A stretch of 64,000 nucleotides of DNA. Origin: CAZDBA01 sp965224765 (GTDB lineage: Bacteria > Planctomycetota > Planctomycetia > Pirellulales > Pirellulaceae). Positions within the stretch are counted from its first letter, which is position 1, and every line of letters starts with the position of its first letter. A program made the position numbers and the translations under genes. The notes under the pieces were generated by a model. That model worked only from the letters and a program-made list of their open reading frames with translations. It was not told the origin of the DNA and did not search any database. This document shows, piece by piece, positions 37,242 through 47,200 of this stretch. The stretch spans positions 248,001 through 312,000 of the forward strand of contig CBDDAC010000002.1 in NCBI GenBank assembly GCA_965224765.1, in the 5' to 3' direction.

Positions 37242-37696
37242 GCCGATGCATTTTCAGCGACTCGAAAAACCGCGTCGGTCACAATTTCGATGCAGTTTCG
37301 GCATTTGTTTCGTACATTCAGAGTGAAACGCCGATGGGAGTTGCGATGTACCTGGCGCGATTCATGTGCCGGAACGCCTCTACGGTATCAATCTAGAGAT
37401 TTCACGTTTGGTTTGCGTTGGAGCAACAGGACACTTGCCCGCTTTTCGTTGCAAACACGTAATTTTGACTGGGTTCGCGTTGGTTTGATTTGGTGCTTGG
37501 ATTGGCAACGCCGTGTCAGATTTGTGTCAGATTTAGAAATCTAGTTGCAAACTGAAAACGTATTTCCGGGTGCTTCGGCACTCGCACAACATTCTGTAAC
37601 ATCTTCTTGTCTAGGCTCAGATCAGCTGCCAGTTATATCAGCTGGCGGTTCTTATGCCATACGATGTCCCTCCACACTATGCAATCTAGCCTGTCC
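37242..37696. other. Gene-poor spacer with possible coding scrap
   Basis: 455 bases without an intact gene. From about 37257 a plus-strand frame reads FDAVSAFVSYIQSETPMGVA and continues protein-like up to TAG near 37395, without a start codon: possibly the remains of another gene. The remaining bases show nothing recognisable. A short direct repeat TGTCAGATTTGTGTCAGATTT is at about 37515. Confidence 0.3.
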
Positions 37697-37810
37697 GGAC
37701 ATCCAATGTTTACCTGGCTGAATGGTCGTTCGGGCCGCCGCAAATTTCGATAAGCTGCCAAACCAATGCGGGAGTGTTTTTCCTCACCCCTAATCGAAGA
37801 ATGGATGTCC
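37697..37810. mobile_element. 114-bp MITE-like element, copy 2
   Basis: GGACATCC (37697) to GGATGTCC (37810), the same length and orientation as copy 1 at 35528-35641. It lies between the DUF4393 pseudogene and the immunity-like gene at 38018. Confidence 0.7.
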
Positions 37811-38017
37811 CTATTTGCCTTTTATCACTCAATGGCAAAGTCGTTTGTGCAGCGAGAGGTCGCGGTGCGACCGAAACAAACCCGCTGCTGCGGTGTCCAG
37901 CCGTACGTTCCCCAAAATTCGTGTTCGCAGTTCTGGTTTGGACACTGGTCAGTCGGCACAGATTTGTCGGCTTGCAGATACGGCCTGATCGTGCGCCGTT
38001 TGACCGTCGGTGTCAGA

Positions 38018-38488
38018 CTAAAAGACTTGAAGTCTTCCGTTTGGCCAAGTACCGATCCATCCGCAGGGAAAGTGACCATTGTGATAGATGGCCAACAATC
38101 GCTCAAAAAATCGAGGCGGATTCGATTTTGTGTAATGCTCGCATGCTACCATATGAATGGTGTCCCATTCAACGCAGTCGGCCACAACTTTCGGCAAGCC
38201 TTCGGCTTCCAGCTTCGAGTGCATCCGCCCCCACGGTTCAGCAAGTTCACGCTTCGCATTGTTAATAACTTCATTCCAGCTCTGGAATTCTGATTTGCAA
38301 ACGTTGTTGAGGTGCATCGTCAGATCATTGCGTGCTTCGGTACAAACATTTTCCCAGTTTGGCTCAGAACAACTAAGAACGGCTTCATCCCAATCTGAAA
38401 CCATGTCTGCGCTTTTATCAACCGTTGGAAATGGTTGACCCACATTTGAGAACCAATCTACGCTTGTAAGTGTGTCGATTGTCTTCAT
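38018..38488 (-). CDS. Candidate immunity protein for the adjacent AHH/HNH-type toxin tip
   Basis: 156 residues beginning MKTIDTLTSVDWF and ending NGHFPCGWIGTWPNGRLQVF, a natural-looking C-terminus. It starts 7 bases after the stop codon of the toxin-tip gene, whose last bases include the ribosome site AGGTGAT. It is cytoplasmic (no signal peptide), acidic, with many Trp and Asp/Glu, as immunity proteins often are. I do not recognise a named immunity family. The role is inferred from position. Confidence 0.6.
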   Translation of the reverse strand: MKTIDTLTSVDWFSNVGQPFPTVDKSADMVSDWDEAVLSCSEPNWENVCTEARNDLTMHLNNVCKSEFQSWNEVINNAKRELAEPWGRMHSKLEAEGLPKVVADCVEWDTIHMVACEHYTKSNPPRFFERLLAIYHNGHFPCGWIGTWPNGRLQVF

Positions 38489-38495
38489 TTTAATA

Positions 38496-40505
38496 TCACC
38501 TTGAAACTTGATTGATGCGACCGGGTAGTCTTGGAACTAAGTCACTTCCGCGAAGTCCCGCACTAAGTTGCTGAGCCTTTGCAGCCTGAACCGCTCGAAG
38601 CGCCTCGGCAGAAGACAACCCAGATTCCTGAAGTCCATTGTAAAGAGCGCGGTTGTATTGCGAATTTGTAGGCAGGTTACCAGCATCTATTCCACCGCGA
38701 CGGAAGATATCCCAAAAGGACTCCATGCTTTCGTGAGCGATGTAGTGTGGAGTCCCTACATCCGTGAAGGCGTTGCCAACAAGTTTCAAAGAAACACCGT
38801 CGCTTTGCGGAATTCGGTCTCGAAATGCCGCGTTTTGATTTAGATGGTGTGCCTGACCGGGGATGTCGCCACGGCGACGTAAAACGCCGTAGGAATCAAG
38901 TACAAGATCGTCAGCCGTCCCCGCTCTTGAAATGGGGGCAGAAGCCAAATCATCAAGTTTTGAAAACTTGACTCCAGCGCCCATCGCAATCAGACGAAGC
39001 ATGAAGTCGCCTGCGTGTGCCGCTTGACTTCCTTCTCCACTATACAGTGCGTTTGCAGCAAGGCCAGCACCAATTCCGTTTTCGGCAATACTGGCGTAAT
39101 TGACTAATTTGGCGACCTTTGTACCTCGTGACAAAATTCCACCGACAAGTAGAACATCACCGACTGTAATAAAGGCAACATAGCCCAATGAATCGGTTGA
39201 TTCACCGAACACTTTGTCAGCAGCTGATCCCAAAGGAACCATGTGAAGCGAAAATTCAAGAACCGCTTTAGTTGAGTTCACCGCTGTGGTTTCGTCATAG
39301 GCCTTTCTCTCCTGGACAAGAGCACTGATCGTAGAATGAATCGTTCGAACACCTTCTAGATGCCAACTTACTATAATTGTTTCTGGCTGACTGGGGAATT
39401 CAGGATTCGAGAATCGTGTTTCCTTTCGATAGAAAAGAAACCACTTGTCACCGGCACGAATGGCAATTAGCCCATCTTCCTCGCGGTTGAACACAAGAGC
39501 ATCGGAACCAAGTTGACTTTGGTCCTTAATGAACCGCTTCATTTCAGAATCGGAAATCGACCTCAAGCCACTAAGTCCTTGTTTCAGCAGGCTTTGAAAC
39601 TCCTGTGTTTTGGCATCAGAAGCTAATTGTTGATGTGCTTCGGCAATCATAGCTTGCCACCACTCAATCGTATGCGTCTGAGCAAAGAGTAGTAGGTTTG
39701 GATTTTCGGCTTCACTGTTTGCTGCTGCGTACTTAAGCATGCCGTGCAAGAACTCAGACGGCACTTCGCTGAAAAATGCTTGCCGTAGTATCTCCCGATC
39801 AGCGTCAGAAATTGACGCATCAAATATTGAGAGCAGCTTCGCCTCTACTGAAACTGAGCTACCGCTGTTAAGTGCATAAGTTTGGAAAACGCTGATGCCT
39901 GATTGTAATTGAACTTGACCATAGCCTGCGGCATCGGTAATCCACTCATCAAAGGCAGTCCAATTGAGATTACTGATTTTGTCAGCGATATATGCTGATG
40001 CGTTGACCTGGGCGATGTATTCATCATCACTAAAGCCCTCGATTTCTCCGTACCAATTTGCCCGATTGGTGAAATGGTCTAGATTGTCATTGGTGCTAAC
40101 GCGAGGATCACCACCACGCCAATTTGAAGTCTCTGTCCCCTCATACCAGGTCGAGCCACTACGTGTTCTCAACCATCGAGTCTCAAATACCGACCAACTG
40201 GTGATTGCTTCATCGAGATTTAAATCTACTTTGGACAGGTCCAAAACGCTTTCGTCAAATCTGGCAAACTCACTGGGGAGGCTGGCGGAAGAAGCGTCAG
40301 TACCGCTTGTGTACTCGTTCCATGCTTGATTGATCGCTTCGTCTGCCCATTTTTTGTTTGCCGCAATTTTTTCTTTGTACTCAAGTTCTGCCGCTTTATT
40401 GGCGAGTCCCAAGTCCGCAGTGGCAACCGAAATGTCACGTGTCTTTTCGGCGTCAGATACCAGGGGTCTGGAGCCGAAAGGCTTTGATTTCCCGGCTCCC
40501 GACAA
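38496..40505 (-). pseudogene. 5'-truncated paralogue of the giant protein: pre-toxin plus AHH/HNH-type nuclease-like tip
   Basis: The open frame gives 669 residues, but its first ~15 residues are translated from the inverted-repeat element at 40463-40702; true homology begins at SDAEKTRD. It then parallels the end of the giant protein: ANKKWADEAINQAW, FDESVLDLSKVDLNLDEAIT, FETRWLRTRSGSTWYEGTET, WTAFDEWITDA. A different, unaligned middle leads to a Gly/Ala hydrophobic pre-toxin stretch (about 430-520) and a C-terminal ~130-residue domain with GQAHHLNQNAAF (HH near 552) and HYIAHESMESFWD. The AHH-His pattern suggests an HNH/EndoVII-superfamily toxin. The first half and the export part are missing, so it may be an orphan tip. 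Confidence 0.65.
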
Positions 40506-40702
40506 TAGGCGATTGTCTGGACCTTAGCTAATCTGTCGAAATAATACGGTTGATTCAATCGCCGTTGCCAGAGCGACACAACTGTCGAGCAAGTCTGCAC
40601 AAAAGCAACCATTCAATACCGCCTGTCTTACTCGTCACCTCAAAAAACGAACGAATTAAACTGTTACCAACTGCCTATTCCACCGTTTCGGCTCCAGACC
40701 CC
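40463..40702. mobile_element. 240-bp MITE-like element with 17-bp inverted ends, copy B
   Basis: Same terminal inverted repeats as copy A (GGGGTCTGGAGCCGAAA ... TTTCGGCTCCAGACCCC), with only scattered differences inside. Both copies have ATACCA on the left and TTTGATCC on the right, so these may belong to the element. Its left edge is exactly where homology of the toxin-tip paralogue to the giant gene stops. Confidence 0.82.
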
Positions 40703-40783
40703 TTTGATCCCTTTGTCCAGACAGACCCCTTTGATCCAGACAGACCCCTTTGATCCAGACCTAGACCCCTTTGATCCAGACCT
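40696..40783. repeat. Short tandem repeat AGACCCCTTTGATCC
   Basis: Four copies of AGACCCCTTTGATCC start at 40696, 40723, 40742 and 40763, separated by CAGAC-like spacers, directly after the right end of element copy B. Copy A has a related CCCTTTGAT run at 36080-36110. Probably slippage at the element end. Confidence 0.7.
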
Positions 40784-40880
40784 GTTGAAATGTGCCGGTT
40801 CCAAACGCGAACGGTTCTGCTTTGCCATTTTTCCAAGTTCGGCGCGAAGAAGCAATTACATTTTTTGGGGCTACTAAATT

Positions 40881-41267
40881 CTACGCAAGATTGACCAGTT
40901 CGTATCCTTTTTCCTTGAGCTGTGCTGGTTTCAGCCTCTCAACGTCTTCAGCATGATTGGATTTGCAATTCAAACATCTGTAGATGTGGCGATCTTCGCT
41001 ATTTGCCGTACGATTTCGAAAATCCTGAAAACTCTCCCCCGGTATAGATTTTACGCGATCAACGGCAACGAGTTCGACCTCAGTACCTGAGGGGGGCGTG
41101 TCATCATGTGGGTAGATATACACGGCCTTTTTTTCAAAATCTGTCGTCGTTCTCAATCCAGATGTAGTCCAGTCGTTCTCTCCCGAAAACACAAAGACCG
41201 GAAACTCCGTCGAACAAGCAGAACAACGTAGCCACAAGATGTACCCTTCAGTATTGTCGTTATTCAT
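40881..41267 (-). CDS. Candidate immunity protein for the RES toxin domain, Cys4 zinc-ribbon-like
   Basis: 128 residues. Its ATG (41267-41265) overlaps the TAA of the giant gene by one base (TAATG), implying translational coupling. It contains LRCSACSTEF near the N-terminus and YRCLNCKSNH near residue 95, together a possible four-Cys zinc site, and an acidic middle. No signal peptide. Classical RES toxins (MbcT, Xre-RES) pair with an Xre/MbcA-type antitoxin, which this is not. The role as immunity factor is inferred from coupling and position. Confidence 0.6.
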   Translation of the reverse strand: MNNDNTEGYILWLRCSACSTEFPVFVFSGENDWTTSGLRTTTDFEKKAVYIYPHDDTPPSGTEVELVAVDRVKSIPGESFQDFRNRTANSEDRHIYRCLNCKSNHAEDVERLKPAQLKEKGYELVNLA

Positions 41268-44200
41268 TATTTCAATCCCTCGAAGAGAATTAAGTTTAGT
41301 CCACCGTCAGCGCGAGCTGATGGAGCAATAATACCTCCGTAACCTTGCTCGCGAGCAAACCGCCCCAATTGATGGGTTACTTCATAAATGTCATCCCCGC
41401 TCGTTCGTACAAGATCATCGAGAGAAACACCCAACTTTGAACGTACAGAGGGATTTGAAAGATCTAGAAGGTTTCCTAATCGGACATTGAACGTATCCAT
41501 GGTTCGGCCACCGACAAAGCTACCTCCCAACTCTTGAGTCACGGTGCGTGAATTCGTCGAAAGATAAAGCGCTCCTTCACCCGCTGCTGAGTACCGATGA
41601 CTTGCAGCAATGTTGAATTTGTCGATAACGGTTGGACTAGTGCCCGGATAGGGAGCGCGATATATGTTTCCCTCAAAAGTAACGCCCTGTAATCCCTTTG
41701 GGGCTGTTGTTTCCCTCAATCTTTTCAGAAAATTGCTGTCGAGCAACAAGTCAGCGACTTTGTTTCCTCCAGGTAGTTTTCGAATAAGTTTGGCCACTTT
41801 CGTAATTGCCTTGGCGATGTGGGCGCCCTGGATCACGACCGCGGCTCCGGCACTTCCCGCAGTTAGTGCCGTGAATCCTACCTCAAGCACAACCTCATAG
41901 GCAATCATGCCAACAACTTTGCCAATCAGTTCCGCTTTTGTCGCGGTCTCAGAATCCTCGAATTCTTGAAGAGCATGGCCAAGTTCGTTAGCAATGACAT
42001 TTCCAACTTCAAAGAATACCAGAATCTTGCGAACTTGCTGTGGAGTCAGTTCCTTAGGTTCTATTTGACCTGTCAAAACGCGACCGATGGCAATTGTGTC
42101 CGCAGTGAGTTCTTTTGCTTTCCATACCCCACGACCAATGTCCAGACTTTTCTGCAGGGGGGATTGATTCATCCAGGCATTCCATTTGGCCTGTTGACGG
42201 ATTATGAAAATCGTCAGGTCGACGCCGATTTCCACTGGATCCAAAGTAACAACGTCCTTGAGAAGTTTGACATCTTCCCATGGTCCCACCAGGAAGAGAC
42301 CTTCTGTAAATCCTTTGGCGAATCCCGCCGGAGCTGCAACCATGTCAATAAGGGCTTTTTGGTCATCCGAAAAACCATATAAATCTTGCGGTTGACCGGG
42401 TTTTGTTTCCCCACCTTGAACATGACTCCCAAGCCCTGCAGCTTCCATTGCATCTTGAGCAAAGCCAACGTTATCAGCGGCAGCTGCCTTAAAGACGGAG
42501 GAATAATGTGCATCGGTGATCCATTCGTTGAATGCTTCCCAGTTGATCTGGTCAACGATGTACTGTGCGGCGTAGGCACTGCCGTCAACGAATCCTTCGA
42601 TGGCTCCGTACCAGATGGCGCGGTTTGTGTCGTGGTTGAGATTCGTGTCGGTGCCGGTGCGGGGATCGCCTTCACGCCATGCAGTCGTTTCAGTGCCTTC
42701 GTACCATGTTGTTCCGCTTCGAGTCCGCATCCAGCGGGTTTCGTAAGCCGACCAGGTGGTGATGGCTTCATCCAGCTGAAGGCTGGCCTTGGAAAGGTCG
42801 ATCACCGTTTCGTCGAACTGGGCGAATCCGCTCGGCAGGTCAGCCGCAACTCCCTCGCCCCAGCCGTCGAACGCTGCCCGAGCGTCGTCGATGGCCTGGT
42901 CGGCCCAGGCTTTGGTGGCGGCAAGCTTCTTTTTGTATTGCAGATCGGCGGTGGTGTAGGCCAGAGCCAGATCGGCATCGGCAACCGTCAAGTCGCGAGT
43001 TTCCTCGGCATCGGCGATAGATAGAGTAAGCACTTTTTCAGCAACGGCCTTGGCGTAAAGAAAAGGCATCCAGGTCAAAACCGTGGCGTTTGGATCTGCT
43101 GGATTGACAGTCCCAGTATAGCTGAGCAGGTTAGTCATGCCCAGCAGCGGGCTATTGGTCGAAGTTGCCATCCAGTTAATGGATGCCAGGCGGGTGTCGG
43201 CTTCGAGAACCTTTAGCTGATGGTTCAGTTCCGCCAGGGTGCGGTCCAGACCACCTGCCCCGAACCTTGCAGTGGCGATGGTTTCGGCCAGCCCTTTTTC
43301 TTTCAGGGCAACCGCGTCGGCCAGCCCCTCTTCAAGGTTGATGACCTGCATCGACTGGGACAGATCCGTCATGGAAACATTGTCGATCCAGATATCGTCC
43401 AGATTACGGGTGGCGGCCTTGAAAGCGTCTTCGGCAGCCGTAATCACCTCGGCGCTTTCTACTTCGGTTTTATCCCCAAGAGCCTGGTCGAGCTTGGCCT
43501 GAGCCACAGCTCGATCGTAGATCAGCTCTTGGGCAGCATGACCGGTCGAATAGTCGTAGTCGTCGCCCGCACGCGCTTTGGCGGATTCCTGACGAACAAG
43601 GGCCACGGCATTGGCGGTTGTTTTGGCGTCCAGGGCCACCTGCCCCTGAACCCCAATCGTCTGGTCGTGAACGGTAGTCGCCAGAGTCTCGTAGGCAGCA
43701 ACCATCTGGTCAACCAGTTGCAGGCTGGTCACCGTTCCGAAGCCACCTCCGGTTCCTTCATAGGTCCGTCCGAAGTGTTCGATCATGCCCTGAAGGACCA
43801 ATCCGTAATACTCATTTTGGTTTCCGAGGTTTTTGATCTCTTCGAAGCGGTTCGAGTCAAAGGCATGTCGGGCAGTCAAATCCCGCTTGAGCTTTTGTCC
43901 CTGGGCCAGCCAGAAGTCCTCTTCATAGCCCGCATTGGCGTCCGCATGATCTTTGGCAAGCGTCCAGCTCTTGTCGGCGAGTGTTATGTCCAGCGAGTAG
44001 TTGGCGTCGGCAACGGCGAAGTCATAATCCTTAGCGCGCTGGGCTTCGTCCTTCTGGAACTGGTTCCATGCGATGGCCCGTCCCGATTCAGTGCCGTCCG
44101 CTGCAGTACGAACGATCCGGTCGTGATGGGCCTGGGCAACGGCGGTGTCGTGAGCATCATTGGCGGCCAGCTTCTGCTCGGCAACCTGTTCCGCAGTCAG

Positions 44201-47200
44201 ACTCGAATCACGCTTGATGGCGTCCAACAAGTTGTCGCGGGCAACCTCGCCATTGATCAGTTCTTCGGCCAGCAGCTTGTCGGCAGTGGCCTGGGCCAAA
44301 TCGAGCGTGTTTTTGTTGGCAGTCCAGGCGATAGCCGAGTCCGCTTCGGCTGAGTCCAGATCCAGCGCCGACTGGTTCAGGGCCGTCTGGGCGTCCCGGT
44401 CATAGGTCGCCGTGGCATTGGCCGAAGCTACCGAGCGGGTTCTCGATGCTGTGACCAGCTCGATTGCAAGGTCGCCGATACTGGCAACGACTGCTTTTTG
44501 ATAGTCAACATAACTGTCCCTCATGGCAGTGAGCCATGCTTTGTAAGCAAATGCCTTTTCTTCGGCGAATACCAATGCCTCATCGGTACTGGTTCCGAGT
44601 GCTGCATCGGCCTGATCAAAGTCAATCGCAGCGACCGCAATGTGATAATCAGCGTTTACACCTGCCGTAATCTCAATCGATGCAACTCGAATGTTTTTCA
44701 GATTGGTCTGGTGAGTGATTGCCGGTTGCTTACTGAACGTTGCAAAATCTATCCTGGCCTGAGTTACCGTTTGGGTATAGGTTGTTCCAGCTGCATTGGA
44801 ACGAGTGACCATTGCGGCTTCGTAGGCATTCCAATCGGTGTCATTGGCCACATAGATGGCGTTCATTGCAACTGTGAAGTCAACTTGCTTCTGAGTGTAA
44901 TCGGCAACAAACGTAATTCGCTTTTGACCCAGCAATTCAAAGTTTGAATGTTTGGTCGCGCTGGTATCCACCTCGTAGGCGTCCAGAATCGATTGGCGAC
45001 TCGTTTCGCGGTCGGAAGCGGCTGTTGCTCGGGCCGTGGCGAGTATGGCCTCATCTCCCCCATACGCTTGGACGTGTACGGCTGTAGCTACGGTTTCGAC
45101 GTAGCCGACTTCGATGTTGGCGTAGTCGTTGTCACGACTCGTGGCCAAGGTCATCATGTCAACATCGTGCTTGCCCTGGACGATAGTGCGTTGGAGTAAC
45201 AACTCACCTAAAACCGCAATTCGTCCTACGGATCTCTGGCCAACAGCTCTGGCTCGCTCAATCTCAAAGTCACGACCAATTTCTTCGGGGAGTGGAACGA
45301 GCGTTCCGTCGGCCTGAGTCATCCTGTTCGCGTAGATTCTCAGGTCGTTGATTCGCTGAATGTCGGCCGTTTGAAGATTTGTCTCGAAATTGACATTCAA
45401 TAGATCAAGTTCGGCTTCGTAGCGTTCTTTCTCCGTACGCAAGTTTTTCCACCGCTCGAACTCCTCAACTGCCGTATCACGTTGATACTGAGCAAGAGCT
45501 TGCGCTTTTAAGTTGATTACCGATGAAGCTGTGGCAACAGCAGCAGTTGCATTGGCCAGAGTGAGGTCCAGCCCCGCAATTCGGCTTTCGTGGGCCGCCT
45601 TGATCAAGTCACGGGTTTCCTGGAGCCAGTTGCTTTGGAACGTTCGCTCAATCGCCGCGTCTCGAATCGTATAAGCGTGGGAGATTTCTACATCAGAAAC
45701 TCCGTAATCTTCATTGGCCGTTGCAATGGCAATCTGCGATATGGCCCAGGCGTTGGATTCCTGGATCTGAAATCCGTCGACTTGGTCCGAACCCACCTCG
45801 GCGGTTCGAATCGCTTCGATCAATTCATTTTGCTTGCTGACCCAGGTTCCAACATGTGAGGTGTTGAGGTCCCTAACGTCCGTTGCGTTGTTCAGGTCGA
45901 TGGTACCGAGATTGTTGACCAATGTTCGTCGAGCATGGGCCAAATCAATTTCGTAGTCCTTGTTGGCGTCAGCAACCGAATGATTGAAGTTCAGTGTGGC
46001 GGTATCTGAAATCGAATCACGTGCTGCCAGATCCAACAAGTAAACGTTGTCGCTGACAATCGTATGGTCGCCACCCAAGGTATTGGTTGCCTGTTCGTAG
46101 ATAACTGCGCCGGTGTATTGGGTGAACAGGTTGGCGTCGATCATCGCGATACTGCGAGTGTGGATTGCTCCCACAATGGCCTCAGCTCGTTCTGCGATCT
46201 CTTCGGCCCGGACTTCGTGGAAATTATGCAACGCATTGGCAATTGCCGATTCATGAATCTTTTCTTGGGCCGAGAGAGCAATTTGATGTTGGGATTCCAG
46301 TCGCTGCTCGGCGAACGCATTCTGAGCGTCGGCAATCGCCTGAGTTCGTTGAACGAACGCAGCATTAGGGCCATAGACTGAATCGGTGTAAGTGTCAGTC
46401 GCCGTCTGGCGTGTTTCCAACCGAGTCCAGTAGATGGCGGCCAGGTCTTCGAAGTACTGTTGTCTCGAATTGCTCAGGTCGTCATTGCGTGTTGTCTCAC
46501 GATTTCCTCGTGCCTCGCTGACTTCTCCCGCCAGAATCGCATCTTCAATGACATCCTGTCGGAACTCGGAAAGGGCATCCAGGTCTCGAAGCCATTTTCC
46601 ACCCAGAGTGCTGCTGCCTGCGGCAGGCGGGTTACCCACCAATGCTTGCAAGACATTGGTTTTCCATGTGGCATTTAAGTCGTTGGCTAGAACCTCAGCT
46701 TCGGCACTGGTTTTGGCGATTGCCACCGAAAGATGCCCTTGGTTGGCCGTAAAGTGTTCGTTGAACTTACCACGAGCGTCTTGCACTGCGGTTTTCCAAG
46801 AATCGCGAATGCTGTACCAACCTGACGTTTCTGATTCAGAAGTTGCCTCAAGGGTCAGTGCATCACGATAAGTTTTGCTGGAGTTGTTGCGCCAGGCCTT
46901 GTCCGCATCAATGGTTGCTTCGTCGTAGGTTTTTTGGGCATTGGCGACCTCAGCGTAGAACTCTTTTTGGTGATTAGCTTTCTCCAGATTGAAGTCTGCC
47001 AAGAGTTGATTGAGTTCAGAGGTACTGTGCATGCGGTAGGCAAATCCTTGCGGACTTGCGATCAGAGCATAGGTTGCATAATACCAAGTTCGCCCGTAGT
47101 AACTCGGGTGAACCATTTCGGTCATGTATTTGGCTTCGGTTTCCAAGTTCTTCTGATACAGATCTCGATCTGCGGTTGCGTCTGCAACTTTGAAGTTTTG

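Noticed and set aside
43220..44353. 377-codon plus-strand open frame inside the giant gene
   Set aside because: It is antisense to the Ala/Asp-rich stalk; biased codons of the stalk remove stops from the opposite strand. Composition is not protein-like and no start signal is seen.
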